A stretch of 32,619 bases of DNA from DASSHC01 sp035693105 (GTDB lineage Bacteria; Chloroflexota; Chloroflexia; Thermomicrobiales; Thermomicrobiaceae), in contig DASSHC010000383.1 in NCBI GenBank assembly GCA_035693105.1, forward strand, positions 1-32,619. Reading direction: 5' to 3'. Shown piece by piece: positions 16,415 through 25,302 of this stretch. The first letter of the stretch is position 1, and the number at the start of each line of letters is the position of its first letter. The position numbers and the translations under genes were made by a program. Under the pieces are notes generated by a model. It was not told the DNA's origin. It saw only the letters and a list, made by a program, of their open reading frames with translations, and did not search any database.

Positions 16415-16612
16415 CACCGCGCTAACAAAACGAAGCCCACCAAAGGGGCTGGGTTTTGGCGCGGGCGTGGTCTGAGGCCGGTTGGCTACTACTAGCCGTT
16501 GCCGCGCTGGTCCCAACACGGCCCTGTGTTGCCGTTCGCGGTAAATGTGGCGCCAACGCATTGGCAAAACTCAGCCCCTTTAGTGGGCTTCGTTTTGTTA
16601 GCGCGGTGGTTT
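16411..16612. repeat. Palindromic element with about 48-bp arms
   Basis: The arms at 16411-16458 and 16564-16612 are inverted copies with about three mismatches, around a centre of about 105 bases. The centre holds smaller hairpins at 16484-16497 and 16515-16530. Each arm carries GCGCTAACAAAACGAAGCCC followed by a small stem, the same order as GCGCTAGCAGACGAAGCC plus hairpin in the element at 31856. The two look like diverged members of one family. The rest of the gap (16613-16718) shows only a weak 6-bp hairpin at 16693-16708. Confidence 0.75.
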
Positions 16613-16718
16613 TAACCCCGCACGACGGGAGCGGCGAAGCACCTCGGCAGACTACAGGTCTCCGACGTCCCCCCCGCTCTGCACGGCATTCGCGTCTCGG
16701 AGGAGACGGCAGGCTCCT

Positions 16719-17516
16719 TCACCCTTCCTCCGTCCCGAGCGTGACGAAGTCGGGGCGGGGCGACTCTTGGAGCCTGAGCGGGCGCTGCACGCGGCGCAGC
16801 AGGTCGAGCCAGGCCTTGCGTGCGCTCTTGCTGAGCGTGTGCTTCTGATCGTTCTGGAAATCGACCAGCTTGTCGCGGTCGAGGTCGAACTCGTTCGTCA
16901 GGTCGCGCCGGATCTCGCGCCGGTGCTCGATGCCGGCGTCGAGCGCCTGCTGCAGTGTGCGCACCAGCGCGGCTACGCGTTCGGGCTGCTCGGTCAGCGC
17001 CTTCGGCACGACCAGCAGGTGGGTGGCGAAGGGGAAGTTGGTCAGCACGTACCAGGCGCGCACCAGGTCGTTCAGCTCGCCCAGCTCGGCGGCGCGCAGC
17101 GCCCCGGCGCCCTCGCGCACCACCGCTTGTCCCTCGCCGGTGTCGCGCTCCCAGCCGGCGACGGTGATGCCGAAGAAGTGGTGAATCGTCGCGCGGGCGA
17201 TCGCCTCGGCGGTGCGCGAGACGCCGTCGAGCGCGACGGGCACATTGTCGATCTCGTCGGGTCGAGTGGGCGTCCAGAGGGCGTAGGGGCCGGAGTGCCC
17301 CGAGACGAGGGCAAAGTCGGTGACGACGCTGTGACTCGCGAGCAGCAAGGCGGCGTCGACGCTGCCCAGCAGCGCGTAGGCGCCACGCTCGGCGACCGCC
17401 TCGGCGCGCAGCCCGGCCACCAGCTCGAGTGAGTCTGCCTCAATCAAGCTCTGTTTCAGCGGCTCGGTGACCAGCGCGGTCGCGATGCTCTCGTCGATCA
17501 AACAGACGTCTTCCAC
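16719..17516 (-). CDS. MqnA-like periplasmic-binding-fold protein, function uncertain
   Basis: The 265-residue product resembles the MqnA/MqnD and ABC solute-binding fold. GSVDAALLLA (about 51-60) matches the G-x-VD strand. PVALDGVSRTAEAIARA (about 93-109) matches the SRTS region of MqnA. LVRAWYVLTNFPFATHLLVV (about 151-170) matches the W-x-x-LT-x-x-PF hinge. MqnA proteins dehydrate chorismate in the futalosine route to menaquinone, but the usual first strand and SYLN-type motif are absent; the protein instead opens MEDVCLIDESIATAL. No signal peptide is present. The start is a GTG at 17516 with GGGGGAGAG nine bases upstream. A longer frame to 17708 adds low-complexity residues. No other menaquinone gene lies nearby. 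Confidence 0.55.
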   Translation of the reverse strand: MEDVCLIDESIATALVTEPLKQSLIEADSLELVAGLRAEAVAERGAYALLGSVDAALLLASHSVVTDFALVSGHSGPYALWTPTRPDEIDNVPVALDGVSRTAEAIARATIHHFFGITVAGWERDTGEGQAVVREGAGALRAAELGELNDLVRAWYVLTNFPFATHLLVVPKALTEQPERVAALVRTLQQALDAGIEHRREIRRDLTNEFDLDRDKLVDFQNDQKHTLSKSARKAWLDLLRRVQRPLRLQESPRPDFVTLGTEEG

Positions 17517-17701
17517 GGCCTGGCTCTCTCCCCCACTTCGCGGCGCGGGCCGGCTGCCCGCCGCTCCCCTCGCGCGCCCCGTGCCACCCGTGCCCATCTG
17601 TGCCGGCCATTGTGAGATCGCGGGAACGAGCGCGCCGTGAGCGTTGTACGATAGGCAGCGGAACCGGTCCAGCCGCAGCGTGAGCGGGAGGGAAAGCGAC
17701 G

Positions 17702-18987
17702 ATGGCACAGCGCCAGCGTCCCGCGTGGATCGTCGTCGCGCTCGTCATCCTCGCCGCGTGCTCGGCGCATGCTGCTTCGCCGCCGAGCGCCATTCCGTCA
17801 GCGGCGCCATCGCCCGCGGATTCTCGGTTCGCCGCGACGCCCGCGCCGGTCACGGGGCAGACGGATAGTTTGTCCACGGCAGCGGGCACGGACTTCGTGA
17901 CGCCTGCCGTCCCAAACCGCGCGCCGCTGGCCGTGGTGGCCGGGCTACGCAGCCCGATGACAGTGCTGGCCTGGTGACCCGACGGCTCGCTGCTGGCCGG
18001 CGGCTCGGACGGCTTCGAAGCAGCGGATACCTCCGTTCATCTCTGGAAGGCGAACGGAACCAGTCTCACGACGCTGACCGGCCACAGAAAGGCCGTCACC
18101 TCGCTCGCCTGGTCCCCGGACGGACAACTTCTGGCCAGCGGCTCGCTCGACGGCACCGTGCGCTTCTGGAGCCCCAGCGGCGCCGCGCTCCCGCCGGGCA
18201 TCACCGCGCCTCACCCGGTCTTCGCCGTGGCCTGGTCGCCGGATGGGCAGTCACTGACCGTGGGCTCGGTTGGCCGGTCCGCCGCGGCGACGCCCGGAGT
18301 CCCCAGCAGCATCCCCGACGTCGTCCAGCGCTGGAGTCGCGACGGCCAGCTCACGCGCACGCTCTCACCCGCTCTGTCCACCGGCGGCAAGTTCCTGCGC
18401 CTCGCCTGGTCCCACGACGGCGGGACGCTCGCCGCCGGAGCGGTCAGCTTCGCCATCTAGCGCGCCGACGGCACGCCGCTAGCCTTCATCGCGGGAACGG
18501 ACGCGCCCGCCTGGGGCATGGGCTTCTCTCCCGACGGCGCATACCTGGCGACCGGAGACGAGAGCGGCGTGTTCATGCTCTTCGATCAGCGCGGCAAGCG
18601 GCTGGCGAGGGTCCAGGGGAATGGCGATGTCGCTAGCCTTGCCTTCACGCGAGATGGCGCGAGGATCGCCATCGGCGCCAGGGGCGGCCTGTCGATCTTC
18701 GACCTCGCCACCATGACCACACGCACCCCATGCAGGATGCCGGCGTCCTCCTCGGTAACGCCGCCTGGTCGCCGGATGGGTCGAATCTAGCCGCCGCCTA
18801 TGCCTTGAAGGGTGTCGACCTGCTGGATCTCGATGGCACTCGCCGCACGACGCTCGACGGCTACCCCGGCGCGGTCGCCTCCGTCGCCTGGGCGCCGCAC
18901 GGCGGCCTGCTGGCGGCCGCAACGCAGGCCAACAGTCCCTACGCCGCGAATGGCGGCAATAGCCTCTGCCTCTGGCGCGCCGGCTGA
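17702..18987 (+). pseudogene. Broken WD40-repeat lipoprotein gene
   Basis: The start encodes a lipoprotein signal peptide (VVALVILAACSA, lipid Cys in LAAC) and a Ser/Pro/Ala linker, then WD40 repeats. These include TGHRKAVTSLAWSPDGQLL with DGTVRFWS, VFAVAWSPDGQSL and GMGFSPDGAYLATGDESG. Three lesions break the frame. A TGA at 17975-17977 stands where AWSPDG would need a serine. A TAG at 18458-18460 stands where a repeat-ending tryptophan (TGG) is expected. A frameshift near 18717-18730 moves the last repeats (NAAWSPDGSNLAAAY, GAVASVAWAPHG, SLCLWRAG) into another frame. An intact gene would make an exported beta-propeller of about 430 residues. No repeat or transposon marks the break points. 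Confidence 0.8.
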
Positions 18988-19043
18988 TGGGGCGGACAAG
19001 AACGGCTCGTGGTCTCCGACCAGATTGGGTGCCGCTCCTGGTT

Positions 19044-19157
19044 GGATCCCTCGACTGCGCTCGGGATGACAGGGTTAATTTTGGGGCTGGCGACGACGGC
19101 ACGTCGTACACGTCAGCCCCGTACTCTCCCTGTCATCCCGGGCCTGTCGAGGGATCC
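19044..19157. repeat. Inverted repeat family, copy 1 (beyond recG)
   Basis: Arms at 19044-19074 and 19128-19157 are near-perfect inverted copies (GGATCCCTCGAC to GGATGACAGGG). The centre aligns with that of the copy at 25642. It starts about 50 bases past the recG stop and fills most of the gap between the broken WD40 gene and recG. It could fold as a long hairpin in either transcript. Confidence 0.75.
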
Positions 19158-19208
19158 GTCCTCACGCGCATGCGGACGTTCTCGGTGGCCGCCAAACGCC
19201 GCCCCAAT

Positions 19209-21629
19209 TCAACTCAGGTCGCCGGCGCCCTTGGCCCAGAAGCGCTCGACCTGCTGGGCGAGAGGCTTGTGCTCGGGCTGAGAGAGGTCCGGGTCGAAAG
19301 TGAGGAGGGTGTGGGCTTCGTCGCGGGCGTGCTGGAGGGTAGCCAGGTCGCCGAGGGTAGCGAGCTGCAGGTCGGGCAGGCCGCTCTGGCGGGTGCCGAA
19401 GAACTCGCCGGGGCCGCGCAGCTCTAGATCGACCTCGGCCAGGCGGAAGCCGTCCTGGGTCGTCGCCAGCGCCTCCAGCCGCCGCGTGCCCTCCGCGCTG
19501 GCCTCGTCCGAGAGGAGGAGGCAGTACGACTTGTCGGCGCCGCGCCCGACCCGGCCGCGGAACTGGTGCAGCTGCGAGAGGCCGAAGCGGTCGGCGCCCT
19601 CGATCAGCATGATCGTGGCATTGGGCACGTCGATACCGACCTCGACCACCGAGGTCGAGACCAGGATGTCGAGCGCGCCGTCGCGGAAGGCGCGCATGGC
19701 CGCGTCCTTCTCGGCGGGACGCAGCCGCCCGTGCAGCAGACCCAGGCGCAGGTCGGGGAAGACCTCGCGCGAGAGGCGCTCGTACTCGGCGGTGGCGGCG
19801 CGGGCGTCGATCTGCTCCGACTCCTCGACCAGGGGGTAGATAACGAAGGCCTGGTGGCCGGCGGCGATCTCGCGCCGCAGGAAGTCGTAGACGCGCCGTC
19901 GCTGGCCGCCCTCGACGCGATAGGTCTCGATCGCCTGGCGCCCGGGCGGTAGCTCGTCGATGACCGAGACGTCGAGGTCGCCGTGGATCACCAGCGCCAG
20001 GCTGCGCGGGATCGGGGTGGCGGTCATCACCAGCACGTCGGGGTTGTACCCCTTCGAGCGCAGGGCGTGGCGTTGCCCGACTCCAAAGCGGTGCTGCTCG
20101 TCGATCACCGCCAGCCCCAGCCGCTGGAAGACGACGCGCTCCTCGAGAATCGCGTGGGTGCCGATCAGCAGGTTCAGCGTGCCCGCTTGCAGCCCCTCGT
20201 CGATCGCGCGGCGCTCGGCGGCCGGGGTGCTGCCGGTCAGCAGTGCCAGCGCCGGGCGCCGTTCCTCCGGCAGCAAGCCGAACAGCTTGCTCAGGCTGCG
20301 CGCGTGCTGCTCGGCCAGCAGCTCGGTCGGCGCCAGGATGGCCGCCTGACACCCATCGGCGATGGCGACCAGCGCGGCGGCGGCCGCGACCACCGTCTTG
20401 CCCGAGCCGACGTCGCCCTGCAAGAGCCGGCTCATCGGCTTGGGCACCGCCATGTCGGCCTGAATCTCCTCCAGCGCGCGGCGCTGGGCGCCGGTCAGCT
20501 CGAAGGGGAGCAGGTCGAGGAAGTCGGCCAGCGCCTCCGGCGCGGGCGGAAAGGCGTGACCTGCCGTCTGCTGCCAGTCGAGCTTGCGCCGCACCAGCCC
20601 GAGCTGGAGCACCAGGAACTCGTCGAAGGCCAGCCGGGCGCGGGCCCGCGCCAGCTCCGCCTCGGAGGCCGGGTAGTGGATCGCCTCCAGCGCCTCGCCG
20701 AGTGGCGGCAGCTGGTGGCGCTCGCGGATCGGCTGGGTGAGCGGGTCGTCGAGCAGCGGCCGGGCGGCGTCGAGCGCCGCGTGGGTGAGTTGGCGCACCT
20801 GCTTCTGGTAGAGGCCGCGCGTCAGTGGGTAGACCGGCACCAGGCGGCCGGTGTTCAGCGTCTCGGCCTCCAGCAGCTCCCACTCGGGACCGCGAAAGAG
20901 CAGCGTGCCGCGCTGCTGCTCGACCTTGCCGCTGATCGCCACCTGGGCCCCGATGGGCAACTGCCGGGCGATGTAGGGGTTGAACCAGCTCGCCTTGACC
21001 CGGCCGGTGTCGTCGGCGATCTCGACCAGCACGTAGCGCTTGCCGCTCTGGGTGCGCGCCTCCTGCACGTCGGTGACGCGGCCACGGATGGTGCACTCGC
21101 GCTGGAAGAGGATGCTGGCGATCGGCTGGACCGCCGAGTAGTCCTTGTGGCGGCGCGGCAGCAGGTAGATCAGATCCCGGATGGTGCGGACCTCCAGCGC
21201 TTCCAACTGCTTGCGCCTGCCCTCGCCGACCCCCGGCAGCACCGTGACGGGATCGTCGAGCGACTCCAACGTCATGCGGCTGACGCGCCGGCGCGGCGCC
21301 GGCCGGCTCGCCGCCGTTGGCGGAGCGGAGGGCTTGCTGGCCGTGGCCGGTGGTGGCTCGGGCGTCAGCTGCTTGGCGGACAGCCGCCCATCGAGGAAGC
21401 GCTGGGCGCGGACGACGCGCTCGCGGCGCTGCTCGACCGGCAGGCGGCTGTAGCCGGCGAAGAGTCGGGAAAGGGGCTGCGCCTTGCCGTCCAGGCGCGA
21501 GGCGAAGCCGGCCAGCAGGCGCTCGATGCCGCCGCCCACGGCGGTGTCCTGAAAGCCCTTGCGGGCCTCCAGCGTCAGCACCTTGCGCAGGATCTCGATG
21601 GCGGCATCCTGGTCTCGCTCGCGCGTCAT
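19209..21629 (-). CDS. recG: ATP-dependent DNA helicase RecG
   Basis: RecG remodels stalled replication forks and Holliday junctions. The 806-residue product has, in order, an N-terminal helical extension (about 1-90), a Pro/Ala/Ser linker (about 90-118), an OB-type wedge domain with GVGEGRRKQLEAL, IYLLPRRHKDYS and IRGRVTDVQ, and helicase motifs. These are LLQGDVGSGKT (about 402-412), APTELLAEQH, GTHAILEE, DEQHRFGV (about 508), TATPIPRSL, then LHGRLRPAEKDAAM, STSVVEVGIDVPNA and QFRGRVGRG. E. coli RecG has 693 residues; the extra 110 or so resemble the N-terminal helical domain of Thermotoga-type RecG. The ATG at 21629 leaves 31 bases after degV. An earlier start would overlap that gene. Confidence 0.95.
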   Translation of the reverse strand: MTRERDQDAAIEILRKVLTLEARKGFQDTAVGGGIERLLAGFASRLDGKAQPLSRLFAGYSRLPVEQRRERVVRAQRFLDGRLSAKQLTPEPPPATASKPSAPPTAASRPAPRRRVSRMTLESLDDPVTVLPGVGEGRRKQLEALEVRTIRDLIYLLPRRHKDYSAVQPIASILFQRECTIRGRVTDVQEARTQSGKRYVLVEIADDTGRVKASWFNPYIARQLPIGAQVAISGKVEQQRGTLLFRGPEWELLEAETLNTGRLVPVYPLTRGLYQKQVRQLTHAALDAARPLLDDPLTQPIRERHQLPPLGEALEAIHYPASEAELARARARLAFDEFLVLQLGLVRRKLDWQQTAGHAFPPAPEALADFLDLLPFELTGAQRRALEEIQADMAVPKPMSRLLQGDVGSGKTVVAAAAALVAIADGCQAAILAPTELLAEQHARSLSKLFGLLPEERRPALALLTGSTPAAERRAIDEGLQAGTLNLLIGTHAILEERVVFQRLGLAVIDEQHRFGVGQRHALRSKGYNPDVLVMTATPIPRSLALVIHGDLDVSVIDELPPGRQAIETYRVEGGQRRRVYDFLRREIAAGHQAFVIYPLVEESEQIDARAATAEYERLSREVFPDLRLGLLHGRLRPAEKDAAMRAFRDGALDILVSTSVVEVGIDVPNATIMLIEGADRFGLSQLHQFRGRVGRGADKSYCLLLSDEASAEGTRRLEALATTQDGFRLAEVDLELRGPGEFFGTRQSGLPDLQLATLGDLATLQHARDEAHTLLTFDPDLSQPEHKPLAQQVERFWAKGAGDLS

Positions 21630-21660
21630 GGCGCAAGTGAACGCGCCGAGGCAGGTGGTG

Positions 21661-22518
21661 TCAACCCGGCCGTTCGCGGGCGACGAGCCCGGCGAAGCCC
21701 ATGATCCCCGGCCCACTGTAGACGCCGATCACGGTGCCGAGTTGGGCCCGCACCAGCTCGACATCCGGCTGCGGCACGGCCAGCCGGTCGGCCAGCGTGG
21801 CGGCCGCCTCGGGCGTGCCCAGGTGGAGCACGGCCAGGTGGTCCCAGGGGCGCATCTCGCCGGCCAGCTCGACCAGGCGGTCGAGCGCCCGCTTCAGGGT
21901 GCGCACGCGCTCCAGCGGCTGCACCTCGCCCTCGGCCACCGCCACCAGCGGCTTGATCTGCAGCGCCGAGCCGAGGAAGGCCGAGGTGCGGCCGATGCGC
22001 CCGCCGCGCCGCAGGTACTCCAGCGTGTCGAGCAGCGCCACGATGCGCGCGTCCGCCTTGCGCGCCTCCAGGTACTCGGCGATCGTCGCGCCCTGCTTGC
22101 CCTCGCGCGCCATCCCGGCCGCCTCCAGCGCCAGCCAGCCGAGACCCATCGAGACGGTGCGCGCGTCGACCACGCGAATGCGCTCGGGGGCGACCGCGCG
22201 CGCGGCGGTGTGCGCCGCGTTGTAAGTGCCGGAGAGACCGGAGGAGATGTGGACCGAGACGATGTCTTGGCCGGAGTCGATCAGCTCCTGGTAGACCTGC
22301 TGGAAGCGGCCAACCGGAGGCTGCGAGGTGCGCGGTAGCTCTCCTGCCCGCAGCCGCGCCAGAAACTCCTCACGCGTCAGGTCGAGCCCGTCGCGAAAGG
22401 TCTCGCCGCCGATCTCGACGGTGAGCGGCACCACCGTGATCGGCTGTCCGGAGAGCAGGTCCCAGGTGAGATCGGACGTGCTGTCGGTGACGATGTGGAC
22501 CGGGCGCGGGCCGCTCAC
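21661..22518 (-). CDS. DegV family fatty-acid-binding protein (FakB-like), first copy
   Basis: DegV/FakB proteins hold a fatty acid in a two-domain alpha/beta fold and present its carboxylate to the FakA kinase. The 285-residue product has HIVTDSTSDL at the N-terminus, PRTSQPPVGRF (the TSQP motif), HISSGLSGTYNAA (carboxylate-binding loop), ARTVSMGLG, LDTLEYLRRGGRIGRT and ALQIKPL. All are standard for the family. It starts with a GTG in a four-base overlap with the upstream degV. Together with fakA and the other degV it probably makes acyl-phosphate from free fatty acids. The two copies may prefer different fatty acids, as known in Staphylococcus. Confidence 0.9.
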   Translation of the reverse strand: MSGPRPVHIVTDSTSDLTWDLLSGQPITVVPLTVEIGGETFRDGLDLTREEFLARLRAGELPRTSQPPVGRFQQVYQELIDSGQDIVSVHISSGLSGTYNAAHTAARAVAPERIRVVDARTVSMGLGWLALEAAGMAREGKQGATIAEYLEARKADARIVALLDTLEYLRRGGRIGRTSAFLGSALQIKPLVAVAEGEVQPLERVRTLKRALDRLVELAGEMRPWDHLAVLHLGTPEAAATLADRLAVPQPDVELVRAQLGTVIGVYSGPGIMGFAGLVARERPG

Positions 22519-23375
22519 GGCCCCTCCAGCGCGATCGGCTCGCCCTCAAAGACCGCCACCCCCAGCCCCCCCGGCCCCACGTGGCTGGCCAGCACGGGCG
22601 AGAGGTCGGTCAGGATGGTGCGCTCGGGCGGGCAGAGCGCACCCAGGGCGCTCTGGAGCCGGCGCACGTCGCGAGCTCCTGGCGCGGCCATGATCGCCAG
22701 GTTGCCGACTTGCGGAAACTCGGAAACGAGCTGCACCAGGCTGGCGAGCGCGCGGGGGCGCGTGCGCGTGCGCGCGTAGGGCGCGACCACGCCGTTCTCG
22801 ATGCGCAGGATCGGCTTGAGCTGCAGGGCCGTGCCGACGATCTCGGCCGCGCGGCCGATACGCCCGCCGCGCCGCAGGTACTCCAGCGTATCGACCAGGA
22901 AGACGAGCTGGCTCTGGCCGATCGCCTGCTCGGTGAGGCGCACGAGCTCCTCGAGCGGGCGGCCGGCGCGGGCCAGCGTGGCGGCGCGCAGCACCGGGAA
23001 GCCGAGCGCCATCGAGGCCGAGCGCGAGTCGAGCACCGCGATCGGCAGACGTCCATTGATGCGGTCGCGCGCCAGCAGCGCGTTCTGAAACGTGCCGCTG
23101 AGCCGGCTGGAGAGATGGATCGAGATGATCGCGTCGTGCTCGCGGCCCAGCTCCAGATAGAGCTGCTGGAAGCGGGCCACCGAGGGCTGCGAGGTGGCCG
23201 GCAGGCTGCCGGTCTGGCGCACCTCGTCCATGAAGCGCGCCGGGGTGATCGTGACGCCGTCGTCGTAGGTGCGCGTGCCGAGCCGCAGCGTCAGAGGCAC
23301 CACATGGATGCCGAAGCGCGCCAGCAACGGACCAGGGATGTCGGCGGTGCTGTCGGTGACGACGGCGACACGCAT
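22515..23375 (-). CDS. DegV family fatty-acid-binding protein (FakB-like), second copy
   Basis: This 286-residue paralogue of the next gene has VAVVTDSTADIPGPL, LPATSQPSVARF, IHLSSRLSGTFQNA, DSRSASMALGF, VDTLEYLRRGGRIGRA and ALQLKPIL. The two degV products share the same order of motifs but differ across most other positions, so the duplication looks old rather than recent. The ATG at 23375 has GGAGTGAGG about eight bases upstream and lies ten bases after fakA. It is the copy closest to the kinase gene. Confidence 0.9.
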   Translation of the reverse strand: MRVAVVTDSTADIPGPLLARFGIHVVPLTLRLGTRTYDDGVTITPARFMDEVRQTGSLPATSQPSVARFQQLYLELGREHDAIISIHLSSRLSGTFQNALLARDRINGRLPIAVLDSRSASMALGFPVLRAATLARAGRPLEELVRLTEQAIGQSQLVFLVDTLEYLRRGGRIGRAAEIVGTALQLKPILRIENGVVAPYARTRTRPRALASLVQLVSEFPQVGNLAIMAAPGARDVRRLQSALGALCPPERTILTDLSPVLASHVGPGGLGVAVFEGEPIALEGP

Positions 23376-23385
23376 GCTCAGAGCC

Positions 23386-25080
23386 TCACTCCAGCGCCAC
23401 GAGCAGGTGATAGTGCGGCTGCCCGCCGGGCGCGACCTCGATAGTCAGCGCCGGGAAACGTGCCGCGATCGCGGCGGAGACGGCGGCGACGAGCGCGTCG
23501 TCGGCCGGCTCGCCGGTGAAGAGCGTGGCCAGTTCTGCGCTCCCAGCCCCGGCCAGCTCCAGCAGCCGGGTCATGACCGGCGCGGGCCCGACGCCGGCCG
23601 CGCGCAGGGCGCCGTCGAGCAGTCCGATGAAGTCACCCTGGCGCACCGCCAGACCGTCCAGCTCCACTTCCCGGGTGGCGCGCGTCAGGGCCAGCGAACG
23701 CACCAGCGGCAGGGCGGCGGTCATCTCGGCGACGTTCTTGTCCAGACTGGCGTCGAGGTTGAGGGCCGAGAGCGCGCTGATCGCCTGCGGAATCGACTCC
23801 GAGGGCACTACGCGCACCTGCTTCCCGGTCAGCGCGGCCACCTGGCGCGCGGTCGGGATGACGTTCTTGTCGTTCGGCAGGAGGATGATCTCGCGGTTGG
23901 GCAGGCGCTCGACGACGCGCAGGATCTCCTCGGTGCTCGGGTTGACGGTGGGGCCGCCCAGCACGATGGCGCTCGCGCCCATGCCACGCAGCGCCGTCGC
24001 CAAGCCCTCTCCACCGGCGACCGCGACCACGGCCAGACCGGCGGCTTGCGCGTCGGAGTCCTGGGCCGGCTCGGGCTGCTGCTGCCGCTCGGCGAGCAGC
24101 GCGCGCGTCTGCGCCGACATGTTGTCGATGCGCACGTTCTGCAGCTCGCCGTACTCCAGCGCCGCTTCCAGGATCTGGCCGGGGTGGTCGCCGTGGATGT
24201 GGACCTTGATCGTCTGCTGGTCGCCGACCACCACCGCCGAGCGGCCGAGTGTCGACATGCGCTCGCGGAACGCCTCCAGCGGCAGCGAGGCGCCGGTCAG
24301 CACGAAGTTGGTGCAGTAGCCGAACTCCCCGGCGTCGTGCACAATCTCGGGGATGTCGAGGAAGCTCATGGACCGCGCCACCGGCTCAGCCGGCTGTACT
24401 GCCGTGTACTGGAGCGTTTCGCCGCTCAGGAACGCGCGCAACCCGGCGAGGAGCACCACCACGCCCCGCCCACCGGCATCGACGACGCCCGCCTGGCGCA
24501 GGATCGGCAGTTGCTCCGGCGTGCGGGCCAGCGCCGCCTCGGCGCCGGCGAGCGCGGCATCCAGGACCGGACCGATGGCCGGCTTCGTCTCCGCGGCGCG
24601 GCGTGCGGCCACGCCCGCCTCGCGGATCACGGTCAGCATGGTGCCCTCGACCGGCTTGAGCACCGCCTGGTAGACCAGTTCGCCCGCGCGGGACAGGCCC
24701 GCCGCGAGCCCGGCACCGGTGACGACCGGCTCATGTGCCAGGGCCTCTGCGAGCCCGGCCAGCGCTTGGTAGAGGATCACGCCGGAATTGCCGCGGGCCC
24801 CCATCAGCGCGCCCTGGGCCGCCGCCGCCAGCATCTCCCCCGCGCCGGTGTCGCCGCGCGGCGCGCGCCGGGCGGCCTCGCGCTCGGCGGCCTGCAGGGT
24901 GAGGTACATGTTGGTGCCGGTGTCGCCGTCGGGGACCGGGAAGACGTTGAGGGCGTTCAACTCGGGCACGAACGGCTCGAAGTGGGAGACAGCGATGCCG
25001 AGGGCCGCCAGGAGGTCGGCGCCGCTCCAGCGCTCGGTCCGCTCCGCCCGCTCCGGCGTCTCTGTCCGACTCCGCTCCAT
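23386..25080 (-). CDS. fakA: Fatty acid kinase subunit FakA (DAK1/DegV-like, YloV family)
   Basis: FakA phosphorylates fatty acids bound to FakB, feeding exogenous acyl chains into phospholipid synthesis. The 564-residue product has an N-terminal DhaL-type kinase domain with the Mg-ATP motif PVPDGDTGTNM (D51, D53, then N57) and ALMGARGNSGVIL. The middle domain carries GYCTNFVL (Cys256) and VHIHGDHPG (His294, His296), matching the zinc site described for Staphylococcus FakA. The C-terminal domain includes GGPTVNPSTEEIL and LLPNDKNV. Start: two ATGs (25086 and 25080) are possible; GAGG is six bases before the second and would touch the first. An upstream open extension crosses rpmB and a repeat and is not coding. 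Confidence 0.92.
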   Translation of the reverse strand: MERSRTETPERAERTERWSGADLLAALGIAVSHFEPFVPELNALNVFPVPDGDTGTNMYLTLQAAEREAARRAPRGDTGAGEMLAAAAQGALMGARGNSGVILYQALAGLAEALAHEPVVTGAGLAAGLSRAGELVYQAVLKPVEGTMLTVIREAGVAARRAAETKPAIGPVLDAALAGAEAALARTPEQLPILRQAGVVDAGGRGVVVLLAGLRAFLSGETLQYTAVQPAEPVARSMSFLDIPEIVHDAGEFGYCTNFVLTGASLPLEAFRERMSTLGRSAVVVGDQQTIKVHIHGDHPGQILEAALEYGELQNVRIDNMSAQTRALLAERQQQPEPAQDSDAQAAGLAVVAVAGGEGLATALRGMGASAIVLGGPTVNPSTEEILRVVERLPNREIILLPNDKNVIPTARQVAALTGKQVRVVPSESIPQAISALSALNLDASLDKNVAEMTAALPLVRSLALTRATREVELDGLAVRQGDFIGLLDGALRAAGVGPAPVMTRLLELAGAGSAELATLFTGEPADDALVAAVSAAIAARFPALTIEVAPGGQPHYHLLVALE

Positions 25081-25180
25081 ATTCATCCTCACCCCAGCCC
25101 CAGCCCGCCGTGCAAGCGTCATACCACCTGGCGCCCGCAAGCGCCAGCGAAGGGGTATCGCGCCAGACCGCGCGCCCTGC

Positions 25181-25209
25181 TTGTGCCGGTCAGCAGCGGG
25201 TGATATCCT
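25181..25209 (+). promoter_or_regulatory. Candidate rpmB promoter
   Basis: TTGTGC at 25181-25186 and TATCCT at 25204-25209 are 17 bases apart and would give rpmB a leader of about 87 bases. The 222-base gap between fakA and rpmB must also hold a fakA promoter; I see no clear one on that strand. Confidence 0.4.
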
Positions 25210-25302
25210 TTGAGATCGTGGGCGCTCGCGGTCAATCTCGTCGCCCCGGCAACGCGATGATAATGGTATTTCCTCCACGAAGACTGGTAAAGGGGGACCG
25301 AG

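Noticed and set aside
16320..16612. CRISPR array
   Set aside because: The repeats are inverted and not evenly spaced direct repeats, and no cas genes are present.
16456..16848. Open frame over the palindromic element at 16411
   Set aside because: It is formed by the repeat arms, and ends inside the MqnA-like gene on the other strand.
17975..18460. Possible stop-codon recoding (TGA and TAG) in the WD40 gene
   Set aside because: Two different stops plus a frameshift are better explained by decay; no recoding element was seen, and RF1 is present.
19983..21704. Long open frame antisense to recG
   Set aside because: Composition is that of a shadow frame, and recG motifs on the other strand are complete.
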